DNA from: Aureispira anguillae
GTDB lineage: Bacteria; Bacteroidota; Bacteroidia; Chitinophagales; Saprospiraceae
Assembly (NCBI RefSeq): GCF_026000115.1
Contig: NZ_AP026869.1
Location: forward strand, 1-64,000
Length of the DNA: 64,000 bases
Reading direction: 5' to 3'
Shown here: positions 1 to 8,532 of the stretch, in pieces
Position numbering within the stretch: position 1 is the first letter of the stretch
Layout: every line of letters starts with the position of its first letter
Notes under the pieces: model-generated
The model's database searches: none
What the model was told of the DNA's origin: nothing
The model's input: only the letters and a program-made list of their open reading frames with translations
Program-made: the position numbers and the translations under genes

Positions 1-558
1 ATGTTGATTGGATATGCTCGAATATCGACCCATGAACAAAATTTAGACTTGCAACAGGATGCTTTGGAAAAAGCAGGTTGTGAAAAAGTCATTCTTGACA
101 CAGCTTCTGGTAAAAATACTAGTCGCCCTGGTCTTGATACGATAAAAACTATCCTTCGCAAAGGAGACACTCTTGTTGTTTGGAGGTTAGATCGCTTGGG
201 GCGTTCACTAAAAGATTTAATTGAATGGATAAATTATTTGGAAGAACAGCAGGTTAGCTTTTTATCCATTGAGGAATCTATCAACACAAGTACCTCTACA
301 GGTAAACTCATTTTTCATATCTTTGGAGCGTTAGCAGAATTTGAGCGTAATTTAATTTTGGAACGAACCAAAGCTGGGTTAGCTGCTGCTAGAGCTAGGG
401 GGCGATTAGGAGGAAGACGTAAATCTCTGACACAAGAAAAACGTCAAATGGTTTTCGATTTATACCAAAGTAAAAAACATCCTATCATGGAAATTTGCAA
501 TATGTTTGGTATTTCAAAACCTACCCTGTATAAATACGTTCGAGAGTTTCAGAAGTAA
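1..558 (+). CDS. Serine recombinase (resolvase/invertase family)
   Basis: A 185-aa small serine recombinase. The N-terminus reads YARISTHEQ, placing the nucleophilic serine at residue 9. WRLDRLGRSLKDL near residue 61 and EFERNLILERTKAGL near residue 113 are the usual catalytic-core and E-helix motifs. The C-terminus (about 145-185) is a helix-turn-helix of the Hin/resolvase type (ICNMFGISKPTLYKYVREF). The length is normal for the family. The ATG is the first base of the window, and the sequence starting MLIGYARIS is the usual family start, so the gene is probably complete; its promoter and any res site lie outside. It probably resolves plasmid multimers or cointegrates. No transposase lies beside it here, so a plasmid-backbone role is as likely as a transposon role. 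Confidence 0.93.
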   Translation: MLIGYARISTHEQNLDLQQDALEKAGCEKVILDTASGKNTSRPGLDTIKTILRKGDTLVVWRLDRLGRSLKDLIEWINYLEEQQVSFLSIEESINTSTSTGKLIFHIFGALAEFERNLILERTKAGLAAARARGRLGGRRKSLTQEKRQMVFDLYQSKKHPIMEICNMFGISKPTLYKYVREFQK

Positions 559-619
559 ATTATGTAAGAATTCTTAATCCTCTATTATTATCCAAATAAT
601 TCTTAACCAAATTATCAAG

Positions 620-1480
620 ATGAGTAAAAATAAAAAACAAAACATATCTGTACTTGGAACACCTATTAGTGTTGTTAAAAAACAAGAAAAAGATTTTCTT
701 TCTCTAACGGATATGGTTAAGAACTTTGAAGGTGGCAATGCCCTAATTGAACAATGGTTGAGAAACAAAAATACAATTGAATTTTTAGGCGTTTGGGAAA
801 AAGTTTACAACCCTAATTTTAATTCCCTCGAATTCGAGGGAATTAAAAATGAAGCAGGAACCAACCGCTTTTATCTTTCTGCTAAAAAGTGGATTAGCAC
901 AACAGGTGCCATTGGATTAGTTTCCAAAGCAGGGCGTTATGGGGGAACATTTGCCCATAAAGATATTGCCTTTGAATTTGGCTCTTGGTTAAGTCCTGAA
1001 TTTAAGTTGTATCTAATTGTTGAGTTCCAAAAACTAAAAGAATTAGAGCATCAACAAAAATCGTTGGCTTGGGATGTAAAACGACTACTGAGTAAAATTA
1101 ACTATCGTTTACATACAGATGCTATCAAAGAATATTTAATTCCTCCTAAAATAGAGGGTACCCGTCAAGTACCTATGATTTATGCTAACGAAGCTGATCT
1201 ACTCAATATGGCAATTTTTGGAATGACAGCCAAACAGTGGAAGCAAGAAAATCCTGATTTAAAAGGTAATATTAGGGATCATGCAACACCTGAACAATTG
1301 CTAATTTTGGCCAATATTGAGAATTTAAATGCTGAATTTATCAAATCAGGACTTGATCACCAAGAACGCCTTGAAGAACTCAATCGTATTGCAATTTATC
1401 AAATGGGTATCTTAATTGGTTCTAGTTCCTTCAAGAAATTGAAAGAAAAACACAATAAACAACTCCCCCCAGAAGCTTGA
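620..1480 (+). CDS. KilA-N domain protein
   Basis: A 286-aa KilA-N domain protein, a DNA-binding fold common in phages and plasmids. SLTDMVKNFEG at about 30 begins the domain. The block GTNRFYLSAKKWI through KDIAFEFGSWLSPEFKLYL (about 80-135) is the conserved core. The C-terminal half is helical and charged and I do not recognise a second domain. It is convergent with rep (10 bp between stops) and follows the recombinase on the same strand after about 60 bp. A regulatory or exclusion role on the plasmid is plausible but inferred. A second KilA-N protein lies at 49936-50655, beside the second ArdC-like gene. Confidence 0.8.
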   Translation: MSKNKKQNISVLGTPISVVKKQEKDFLSLTDMVKNFEGGNALIEQWLRNKNTIEFLGVWEKVYNPNFNSLEFEGIKNEAGTNRFYLSAKKWISTTGAIGLVSKAGRYGGTFAHKDIAFEFGSWLSPEFKLYLIVEFQKLKELEHQQKSLAWDVKRLLSKINYRLHTDAIKEYLIPPKIEGTRQVPMIYANEADLLNMAIFGMTAKQWKQENPDLKGNIRDHATPEQLLILANIENLNAEFIKSGLDHQERLEELNRIAIYQMGILIGSSSFKKLKEKHNKQLPPEA

Positions 1481-1490
1481 TTTTTGCATA

Positions 1491-2840
1491 TTAAGCAATC
1501 TTTTTTAATGCTTCAATCTGAGGTAAATAGGTAGAACGAACTTCTGTTAACAATTCTGGATATGTTTTTTTAGCCTCTGCATAGACAAATAATTGAAAAC
1601 GAGGATTATCACTAAAATTTTCTTCATCACTCAATAAATTGTCAAACTTATTTTTGGCCAATCCAGAAGCTTTTGTTTGCTGGATGATTGCTAATTTTTC
1701 AGCTGGATGGTCTTGAAAGAATATATCGATTTGCTCATTTTCAGCAGCGTTTAATAGACGTTTTAATTCCACTAGTTGCTCTTTCAACTTTGCCTTATTC
1801 TTTGCTTGAGCAGCTTTCTTTCTTTTTGTTATTACATGTGTTTGTTTCTTTATTTTACTTTCATCAAATAAGGTAGGCTGCTCTAACAACTTTCTTAAAT
1901 AACCTGCCCTATTTTTAATTTGATTATTCTTAGGCGCATTTTGAATATATTCAATTCGTTCCTTTATGTGTTGTATAGAATAGTTCCTAACAAATTCATT
2001 AAAGGTTTCTTTTGTAATTCCCCAATCACGGATAATTAGAAACAATTCATAACCATTCCCTACATTCGTTACTTCTGCTTCTATCATTGCCGAAGTAGTT
2101 GCTTTTACATTTCCATTATCATAAATCTTAAAATTTAATGCATAAACAGCCCGTCCTTGTTTTATTTCATCAAATTCAAATCGAATATCTGTATGTTTTT
2201 TAATGTCTTTTTGAGCTTTTACAATAACCCTTTTAAAATGCCCATATTTTTTATGCTTTTCCTCTAAGCCTAACATTACCTTTAAATCATGTACCGTGAT
2301 TTGATGCTGTTTTTTATACTGATGTAATTTTAAGAACTCAAAAATTCGTAGCGTATGCACGCTAGAAATACCTATTGTATTCTTTATATCGTAACAAAGA
2401 TAGCGCTTTAGTCCTAGCAAAAAGGGTTTTAGACGAGGATGGAACTCCAGTTCTATATACCCATTCCCAGCTGAATTATCATCCTCGGCAGGTTCTGTAA
2501 CTGCTGTGATAAGATGTGTTTTTAAAATACGCCTATGCCCTTCTTCTGTTGTATAAGGAATTTTAATAATTTTATTTTTTGTCAGCAAACTTTCTGGGAC
2601 CTCTCGAATTCGATCATAAGCATCATGGCTTTTACATTCATAAAAATCAATAATGTCACGAATGTTAATTCGATAAGATTTAAAATCAGGATCTTTTTTG
2701 TCTACTAATGAGGCTAATATAGTATAGACTCTTTTTTCCCAAATAGAAAAATTATAAGCAGCTTCTACTAATGGTTGAGCTTTAGCTACGTTTTTATCCT
2801 TAATATCCTTTTTCTTAACTAATTGAGCGGGTATTTTCAT
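1491..2840 (-). CDS. rep: Plasmid replication initiator (Rep_3/RepB type)
   Basis: A 449-aa initiator of the Rep_3 superfamily, with tandem winged-helix domains. The first domain contains QPLVEAAYNFSIWEKRVYT, followed by YRINIRDIIDFYE. The second contains SSVHTLRIFEFLKLHQYKK, a conserved family segment, and KVMLGL. Initiators of this type bind iterons and open the origin. The start ATG at 2840 faces the iteron field, and an inverted half-iteron sits at 2886-2893, about 45 bp upstream of the start. That position suggests autorepression by Rep dimers (inference). The C-terminal 150 residues are Lys/Glu-rich and longer than in minimal Rep proteins. Convergent with the KilA-N gene. Confidence 0.9.
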   Translation of the reverse strand: MKIPAQLVKKKDIKDKNVAKAQPLVEAAYNFSIWEKRVYTILASLVDKKDPDFKSYRINIRDIIDFYECKSHDAYDRIREVPESLLTKNKIIKIPYTTEEGHRRILKTHLITAVTEPAEDDNSAGNGYIELEFHPRLKPFLLGLKRYLCYDIKNTIGISSVHTLRIFEFLKLHQYKKQHQITVHDLKVMLGLEEKHKKYGHFKRVIVKAQKDIKKHTDIRFEFDEIKQGRAVYALNFKIYDNGNVKATTSAMIEAEVTNVGNGYELFLIIRDWGITKETFNEFVRNYSIQHIKERIEYIQNAPKNNQIKNRAGYLRKLLEQPTLFDESKIKKQTHVITKRKKAAQAKNKAKLKEQLVELKRLLNAAENEQIDIFFQDHPAEKLAIIQQTKASGLAKNKFDNLLSDEENFSDNPRFQLFVYAEAKKTYPELLTEVRSTYLPQIEALKKIA

Positions 2841-2885
2841 AACGATTTTTTATCTTTGATGGAAGCAAAATAGATAAAAAAACTA

Positions 2886-3482
2886 AACTATCCAACGAAC
2901 TTTGACCTATGGATAGTTTATTGTTGAAAATAATTTCCCGTTTTGTGGATAGTTTAATTTAGTAAGTTACTCTACTTACCTTTATTTTTCCCGTTTTGTG
3001 GATAGTTATTATTTTTTCTTCCTCTTAATATCATCATAAATACCTGTTTACAAAAGAATTATACACAAAGTGGCTTTCTTCCCGTTTTATGGATAGTTCA
3101 GTTTTCATAAAAAATTTTGTTCTCCCCTTTTATGGATAGTTCAGTACTCAAGAGTATAAAATATTAGCTATATATAGGCTTTTGATAGAAAATCAAGATA
3201 GAAAACCTTAAATTTTCTCATTTTGTAGCCGAGATGAAGTATTTTCAACCATATTTTCCCGTTTTATGGATAGTTAGAAGATCTAGAAATCCTTTAACCT
3301 ATATATTTCCCGTTTTGCGGATAGTTTAATATTGGAAGTATAAAGAAAAAGAGTTCCTCCCGTTTTGTGGATAGTTCCTCCCGTTTTATGGATAGTATAT
3401 CCCGTTCTTAGGATACTAGGTTCCTGTTTTATGGATAGTAAGTCCTGTTTACTGGATAGTATATCCCGTTTTATGGATAGTT
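2886..3482 (+). repeat. Iteron array (replication origin)
   Basis: At least 12 direct copies of the 18-mer CCCGTTTTRTGGATAGTT start at 2937, 2990, 3081, 3124, 3258, 3309, 3359, 3380, 3401, 3423, 3444 and 3465. A half copy lies at 2911-2918 and an inverted half copy (AACTATCC) at 2886-2893, next to rep. The last six are phased every 21-22 bp, two helical turns. The copies at 3401 and 3444 carry the most changes. This is the layout of an iteron origin bound by the adjacent Rep. An open frame on the minus strand through these repeats is an artefact of the repeats. Confidence 0.92.
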
Positions 3483-4120
3483 CAATTCTAGAAGCCCTAT
3501 AAATAAAAGGGTTCAGGCTCTTCTTAACAAATAACAATAAACAAATAAAAATAAAACATCAACAGTTTTATTAGATGATGTTTTTTTCTTCATAGAAAAT
3601 AAACTTCAATTATTAATAGAATCTTATATATACTAAGGGTTAATTTTGCTTCTAGAAATCTATTTATTTAGAAATCTAAATTTCTAGAGAGTTGTTTTTT
3701 AGACTTGCTTTAAGTCTAATTGAAAATAAATTTTTCTAGTAAATTAGTTTTCTAGAAAAGAAGAAATATAATTGCACTTTGTTTGATATACTTTAATGCT
3801 GTTTTTTTAATAGAAAAGGATAACCGCCTTTGAGCATTATTAGACCGAAGCAAAAGAATATTTTATCTAGTAATCTACTTTTATTATTTTCTAGAAAAAT
3901 AGAAAAGCTGCTTTTTTAATCTAAAAGACCGATTTAGGTTTTACAAAGTTGCCTTATAATAATTATTTATTAGATGGACTTCATTCAAGTAGGTTATAAA
4001 TAGAAACAATTAGAGTTAATATATAAGAGGTCTTCTTTTCTAGAAAAAAAGATAAATATCTTTTTAGAAATCTTCTTTATAAGGATAACTATTTATACAA
4101 AGGCGTTTAAAATAGTATGT

Positions 4121-4164
4121 TTTTCTATAAATCTTATTTTCTAGAAAATAAGATTTATAGAAAA
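4121..4164. repeat. Perfect 44-bp palindrome
   Basis: The two 22-base halves are exact reverse complements around the central TCTAGA at 4140-4145. The left half ends in ATCTTATTTTCT and the right half begins AGAAAATAAGAT. Symmetry stops at 4120/4165, where T faces T. It can extrude as a cruciform or be bound by a dimeric protein. Confidence 0.85.
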
Positions 4165-4623
4165 TGAGCAAGCACTTTTTTTATTAAAGGAGGGTAAAAT
4201 CGAGCAAAAGTCAAAAAGTCTTTCATGATTCTAAGGTCTTTTTTAGATTAAAACCATAACTTTTTAATCTTGGTATAACATAGTTTTATCTGATGTTTTA
4301 ACGAAGATTATGAGCATAGTGGATTTTAGGGAAATTTTGGATGAAAATAGTCTCTATGAAATATTTTTTTCTTCTCCTAAAGGATTATTCTTTTGTCAAG
4401 AAAGAAAGATTTCTCGATAAGAAGTTTTCTAGAAATCTATTTGTTTTTTATGTTGTTTTAAATATAATCATCTTCTTTTCTAGAAAGTAAGAGAATTATA
4501 CAATTATAGCAATAGTTCCATTTATATGATGTCAGCTTATGATTTTTCCTCTTGAACCCTCTATTGTAATAAAGGTATGTGATCAAGAATATAGCTTCCT
4601 TAAAAGGGAAAATAGCAAATTAA

Positions 4624-4655
4624 AGAAATCTTATTTTCTAGAAAATAAGATTTCT
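4624..4655. repeat. Perfect 32-bp palindrome
   Basis: Two 16-base halves, AGAAATCTTATTTTCT and AGAAAATAAGATTTCT, are exact reverse complements. The centre, TTATTTTCTAGAAAATAA, is identical to that of the 44-bp palindrome at 4121-4164, which suggests a common binding site or a shared origin. Confidence 0.85.
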
Positions 4656-4801
4656 GATCGTAGGAAAATAAACTTTATAGAGATATTATTAGCGGATTAG
4701 TTTTAGTATCTAACATAGATTTCTTATTTTTAAGAAATCTTTTTTGATAACTTTATAGATTTCTAGAAAAGTAGAAATCTTCTTTAAATAAATTCACCCA
4801 C

Positions 4802-5485
4802 ATGGCAAAAGTTATTGTATTTGGGAATCGTAAAGGAGGAGTAGGTAAATCTACTTTAACAATGATGACAGCTACAGCATTAAGCCAAGCTCCCTTCAAT
4901 AAAAAAATCTTGGTTATTGATGCTGATGACCAACAGAGTTTGGTTAAGTTTAGAAATGATGACTTAGGAGATGATTTAGATGCAGAGCCTAGTTATAAAA
5001 TCATATCTTGTCTTAACGATATTGATCGCCTATATGAAATTATTCAACGAGCACGAACTACACACGATTATATTTTTGTAGATGTAGCTGGACGATTAGA
5101 CGATTTTACAAAAAAGGTTCTATTCTATGTTGATGTCTTAATGGTTCCTTTTCAGGCAGGAAATTTCTCTTTAGAATCTACTTTTGATTATGTAAAATTT
5201 GCTCTAAAAGTTTCTCAAAAGAGAGAGGGAAATAAAATAAGACCTATTACTATGGTAGGTTTTGTAAATATGTATATAAAAGGGCGAACAAGGTATAGAG
5301 ATGCAAGAGAAGATTTAGAGGCATTCGAGAAGTATGTATCTGTTCTAGATAATAATTTAGGGTTTTATACTGCTTTTATGGATGCAGATACTTTGAATAG
5401 TATTTATTCTAAGAAATCAAGTGATACTGCAAAACGCAATTTCAGATGTTGGTTGAATGAATTAATAAAAACAGCAGGATTATGA
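4802..5485 (+). CDS. parA: ParA-family partition ATPase
   Basis: A 227-aa ParA/MinD-type P-loop ATPase. The deviant Walker A motif KGGVGKST is at residues 11-18, and VIDADDQQS near 39 is the A' motif with the switch aspartates. YIFVDVAGR near 95 is the Walker B strand. It lacks an N-terminal DNA-binding extension, so it is a small type Ib-like ParA. It would move plasmid copies using its partner. The partner gene overlaps it by 4 bp (ATGA), showing translational coupling. The palindrome field directly upstream is the candidate centromere. Confidence 0.92.
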   Translation: MAKVIVFGNRKGGVGKSTLTMMTATALSQAPFNKKILVIDADDQQSLVKFRNDDLGDDLDAEPSYKIISCLNDIDRLYEIIQRARTTHDYIFVDVAGRLDDFTKKVLFYVDVLMVPFQAGNFSLESTFDYVKFALKVSQKREGNKIRPITMVGFVNMYIKGRTRYRDAREDLEAFEKYVSVLDNNLGFYTAFMDADTLNSIYSKKSSDTAKRNFRCWLNELIKTAGL

Positions 5486-5751
5486 GCAAGAAAAGAAGAG
5501 GCGAAAAGTTAGCTGGAATGTTGGATAAAGATTTGCCAACACCAGATAAAGTAGAAGCTATGTTTAATGATGTAGATTCTATTTTAGAAGAAAATAATAT
5601 TTCTAGAAAAATAGAAAGAAAGAAATTTGGAACGCAATTACGCCCAGAACTAATTAAAGAACTAAAGCGTACTGCTCTTAATAGAGATATGACTATTACG
5701 GATTTATTGGAACGTATTCTGGAAGCTTATTTTGAAAAAAACAAGGAATAA
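5482..5751 (+). CDS. Small ribbon-helix-helix partition partner
   Basis: An 89-aa basic protein in the position of the centromere-binding partner in type Ib par systems. The C-terminal part (about 47-88), with KFGTQLRPELIKELKRTA followed by MTITDLLERILEAYF, has the pattern of a ribbon-helix-helix/CopG domain: a short strand and two helices. The N-terminal 45 residues are charged and probably flexible, as expected for a ParA-stimulating tail. It starts inside the parA stop (ATGA overlap). The gene itself carries a TTTCTAGAAA palindrome at about 5601-5610, like those upstream of parA. Confidence 0.75.
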   Translation: MSKKRRGEKLAGMLDKDLPTPDKVEAMFNDVDSILEENNISRKIERKKFGTQLRPELIKELKRTALNRDMTITDLLERILEAYFEKNKE

Positions 5752-5990
5752 CTATTCTTGATAAAGAAAGATTTTGGCTAAAATGAAGAACAGTCAACTG
5801 ATAGGGGAGGGGCAGATGCTCTTCTCCTTTATTTTTATAAGAGAATTTAAATTTTGAGGACTGTTATTGAATCTATAATTGGTGACTTGGAATAGAAGCC
5901 AAAAATCCCTATACTTTTGATTTATCATGTCTAAGTCAGGAATGGGGAGGGTATAATAGAAGAACCATTTCTTAAGAAACTTATAAAAAA

Positions 5991-6014
5991 GAGACCGCCC
6001 CAAAGAACGGTCTC
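5991..6014 (-). terminator. Intrinsic terminator of ArdC-like copy 1
   Basis: GAGACCG and CGGTCTC form a 7-bp stem, followed on the minus strand by a run of T. It lies 46 bp past the stop of the ArdC-like gene. The equivalent hairpin after copy 2 (50670-50693) has different bases but still pairs. The 240 bp between 5752 and here hold only a weak minus-strand reading frame that I do not support. Confidence 0.7.
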
Positions 6015-6060
6015 CAAGCTATTTCAATTCCACCAAAATTAGAATAATTGTGTGTTCATA

Positions 6061-6981
6061 CTAGCTGCCAAGAATGTACTTGACAGCATTTTCAGCCTGT
6101 GGAGCGACTCGGAAAATAAATCGTTTATCTTCCTTCATACAGTCCAACCATGACTGTAAATACGCTGCGGAGTTTTGCAAAAGGTTTTCCTTTTGAATTC
6201 CTGCCAAAGAAGCAAGCATACAAGCTCCAAGTTCTGCGGTTAATTCTTCCTCAGAATAAATCATTTTATCTTTGTTTTGCACAAGCATAATCCCCTTTCG
6301 TGCTAGACGAGTACTATGCCCTGTCCAATGGATTAGTTCATGGAAAAGAACTCGATAATAAGCTTCTGCTCCATGTTCTGCAAATTGTTGGAGTTTGGGC
6401 ATATTGATAACATCTTTTAAAGGCGCATAATAGGCAGTTTCTTTGTCTATAAACTTAATTTTAGGGAGATCTTCCATAGAATCAAGAAGTGCCTCACAAC
6501 GCCCAATTGGCCGAATCTCTTGTGTTTCAAGAGGTGGCTTTTTCCATTCAATGCCTTCTGTACAACTGATATTAAAAACTGTATATCGTCTCAGATACGG
6601 ATGTTTTTTTAGAGGTGTTCCATTTTCTTCCGCAGTTCGTACCTCTGCAGCAGAAAGTGTTTTACCTTCATCATCTGTGCAATAAAAATTGACGTAATAA
6701 ATCCGTTCAGCTTGAGAACCTTTGATGACTTTCCCTCCAAGCTTTTGAACTTGTTTCCAGGTTAAATAATAGGGTACCTCATAGTTTGTTACAAAGTTGA
6801 GTAAAAACCAATTAATACCACTGTATTGATGTTTGGTGTAATAATTCTGTGCAAAGCCGTATTCAGAAGCCTTGAAAAGTTGCTTCCATGGAACAGTGCC
6901 TTTTTCGAGCAATTGAATCAGCTTGTTGGTTACTTCTTGATACACGTCTGTATCAGAAGTAGTCTTCTTGTTTTGTTGCAT
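6061..6981 (-). CDS. ArdC-like antirestriction/zincin protein, copy 1
   Basis: A 306-aa protein of the ArdC-like family found on conjugative plasmids. The N-terminal half (about 10-140, containing GTVPWK and YLTWKQVQKLGGKV) is the single-strand DNA-binding ArdC-N type domain. The C-terminal half is a zincin-like metallopeptidase domain with HELIHWTGHSTR near 215 and a glutamate in SEEELTAELGACMLA. I start it at the ATG at 6981 (MQQNKKTTSD). The open frame runs further upstream, but the two copies share length and leader from this ATG. Family members protect incoming plasmid DNA from restriction. It differs from copy 2 at 11 of 306 residues by my count. Confidence 0.85.
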   Translation of the reverse strand: MQQNKKTTSDTDVYQEVTNKLIQLLEKGTVPWKQLFKASEYGFAQNYYTKHQYSGINWFLLNFVTNYEVPYYLTWKQVQKLGGKVIKGSQAERIYYVNFYCTDDEGKTLSAAEVRTAEENGTPLKKHPYLRRYTVFNISCTEGIEWKKPPLETQEIRPIGRCEALLDSMEDLPKIKFIDKETAYYAPLKDVINMPKLQQFAEHGAEAYYRVLFHELIHWTGHSTRLARKGIMLVQNKDKMIYSEEELTAELGACMLASLAGIQKENLLQNSAAYLQSWLDCMKEDKRFIFRVAPQAENAVKYILGS

Positions 6982-7021
6982 ACCATCGTTGTTTTGTGGT
7001 GGAAATGTGAAATAGCAAAAA

Positions 7022-7042
7022 CAGCCCTCGAAAAGAGTGCTG
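7022..7042 (-). promoter_or_regulatory. Leader hairpin upstream of ArdC copy 1
   Basis: On the minus strand, CAGCACTC and GAGGGCTG form a stem with one mismatch, followed by TTTTT, about 40 bases before the start at 6981. No minus-strand gene lies just upstream of it, so it reads more like a leader attenuator than an upstream terminator. The same hairpin precedes copy 2. Confidence 0.45.
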
Positions 7043-7161
7043 TGATCTGATGGTAGCACAGGTGGCAGGGGGGGCGAAAAGAAAATTGATTTCGTCGTAT
7101 GGATAATATGGGGTAAGATAGTTTTCCGTATTTACCCAGAAACAATGCATTTGCCCTTCTG

Positions 7162-7896
7162 GTGTTTTTTTATTTATTCTATCTATGCTTACAAGTGTTC
7201 AACTGTGCTTCATCATATTCTTTGGTCAAAAGGATAAACTACGATTTTGAAAAAACAAAAGTGCTCGAATTATTTGCAGGAAGTAGAAGCATAGGTAAAG
7301 TAGCTGAAAAACTAGGCTGTGAAGTTTTTTCTATTGATAACAAAAACTTTAAAGGAATAAACCTAGTTGCGGATATAGAATTTTTACGGATAAAAGACTT
7401 ACCCTTTAAACCTGATATTATTTGGGCATCCCCTCCTTGTACAACGTATTCTGTAGCTGGTCTTTGGCATCATCGTAATAAAGGTATTCCCCAAACAAGT
7501 TTTGCAGCTAAAAGTGATCAAGTCACTATAAATATGCTGAAAATTATTCGAGAATTAGATTGCATGTATTATATAGAAAACCCAAGAGGTTACCTCCGAA
7601 AAATGCCATTTATGCAAGGCTTAGAACGAACCACGATTTGGTATTGTCAGTATGGACATAAATGTGCGAAACCAACGGATATTTGGAGTAATAATATTCG
7701 TTCTTTGTGGAATTTGAATGGATGGCAACCAAGACCTGTTTGTCATAATGGAAATAAAAATTGTCATCATGAAGCAGTTCCAAGATCATCTAAAAATAGA
7801 GGGATACAAGGGATAAAAAGCAACTACGAGCGCTCAAAAATCCCTCCAGAGCTTTGCTATGAAATTATGGAAGCTTCTTTGCGAAAAGAATTCTAA
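7162..7896 (+). CDS. Phage-type DNA cytosine methyltransferase
   Basis: A 244-aa class I SAM-dependent methyltransferase. LELFAGSRSIG near residue 36 is motif I (SAM binding). SPPCTTYS near 90 has the PPC of C5-cytosine enzymes, with Cys93 the likely nucleophile. ENPRG near 139 is the motif VI equivalent. The target recognition region is short and there is no large second domain, as in compact phage and plasmid enzymes. The true start may be a later TTG/GTG, because the first 30 residues look non-conserved. No restriction endonuclease accompanies it, so it probably protects the plasmid from host restriction. It diverges from the ArdC-like gene. Confidence 0.78.
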   Translation: MFFYLFYLCLQVFNCASSYSLVKRINYDFEKTKVLELFAGSRSIGKVAEKLGCEVFSIDNKNFKGINLVADIEFLRIKDLPFKPDIIWASPPCTTYSVAGLWHHRNKGIPQTSFAAKSDQVTINMLKIIRELDCMYYIENPRGYLRKMPFMQGLERTTIWYCQYGHKCAKPTDIWSNNIRSLWNLNGWQPRPVCHNGNKNCHHEAVPRSSKNRGIQGIKSNYERSKIPPELCYEIMEASLRKEF

Positions 7897-8012
7897 TAGA
7901 GATACGGATTAGTAGCCTTTTGCTACTCAGGTTTGCTTGTGTTTGTGGTGAAAAAGTACTGGTATAGTTTTAATATATTGGCTTCAGAGGCCAAATGTCT
8001 TATTTAATTAAA

Positions 8013-8483
8013 TCATGTCAGTTTAGCAAAAGAACTATAAAATAATTCTTGATTTTGGGCTCTATTTTTAAAAATATCTATATAAATATTTACTCCTAAT
8101 CCTGTATGAAGTAACCGATATAAATTAGAGTTAGTTCTATCAATAATAATAGGTTTTTCTATAGTTTTTCTCATTCCAAAATAACGATAAGGGTCTACAA
8201 AACTCATGTTAGTTCCCAAATAAAAAACGAAAACTTCTTCAAAAACTTCTATTTCTAAAATAGAAAGCACTTCCTTTCTATTTTTATATCTCTTGCTTGG
8301 AAGTATATAACCTATATGTTCATAATCATTAAGAAAAATCTTTCGGTATCGTATTTTTTTATACAAAAGAATAAACCAATAGAGAACTCTTTTTAAAATC
8401 CTGTATTTAGGTATTCTAAATATTCTTTCATTATTAGATAAATACTCTTTTACAATAATTGTTGCCTCAACTTCTGTTATCAT
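8013..8483 (-). CDS. Hypothetical protein, possible orphan immunity protein
   Basis: A 156-aa basic protein rich in Tyr, Phe and Ile, with no signal peptide. I do not recognise a named family. By eye its N-terminus (EVEATIIVKEYL) and the following ILKR...LLYKK segment resemble the candidate immunity protein at 28546-29043 (ESEATNIAKSFL, FLKR...LLFKK), and the lengths are close. That weak similarity suggests an orphan immunity gene left from a lost RHS toxin cassette. A solitary gene on its strand; the MITE-like element starts 50 bp upstream of its start. Confidence 0.5.
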   Translation of the reverse strand: MITEVEATIIVKEYLSNNERIFRIPKYRILKRVLYWFILLYKKIRYRKIFLNDYEHIGYILPSKRYKNRKEVLSILEIEVFEEVFVFYLGTNMSFVDPYRYFGMRKTIEKPIIIDRTNSNLYRLLHTGLGVNIYIDIFKNRAQNQELFYSSFAKLT

Positions 8484-8532
8484 TTTGTTACATTTAAATA
8501 GAAAAAGTTGCTATTGTTGGTAAAAGAAACTC

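Larger units (their letters stand above)
3540..4801. repeat. AT-rich palindrome field upstream of parA
   Basis: About 1.26 kb without a credible gene. It contains ten TCTAGA-centred palindromes of the form TTTCTAGAAA, with the six-base core at 3651, 3683, 3751, 3890, 4039, 4140, 4428, 4479, 4637 and 4762. Two are long perfect palindromes (listed separately). A further inverted repeat, AGATTTCTTA/TAAGAAATCT, lies at 4717-4740. One more core lies inside the partner gene at 5602. The position between the iterons and parA suggests a partition site (parS-like) or part of the origin. The function is inferred from position only. Confidence 0.6.
5991..7085 (-). repeat. ArdC module duplication, copy 1
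   Basis: A segment of about 1.1 kb that includes the terminator hairpin, the ArdC-like gene and about 100 bp of its leader is repeated in the same orientation at 50670-51770. Only scattered base changes separate the two copies. The similarity ends shortly after the shared GGGGCGAAAAGAAAATT. Confidence 0.88.

Noticed and set aside
2937-3482. CRISPR-like array of short repeats
   Set aside because: Repeats are 18 bp with 3-4 bp gaps in the dense part and irregular gaps elsewhere, no unique spacers of fixed size and no cas genes. They fit iterons next to rep.
3283-3537. 84-aa minus-strand reading frame
   Set aside because: Runs through the iterons and gives a repeated TIHKTGG pattern caused by the DNA repeats.
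5794-6003. 69-aa minus-strand reading frame
   Set aside because: Composition is unlike a protein, it overlaps the ArdC terminator, and there is no family or start signal.
6982-7150. N-terminal extension of the ArdC-like protein and overlapping small frames
   Set aside because: The two duplicated copies diverge in frame upstream of the shared ATG and the region holds a leader hairpin.
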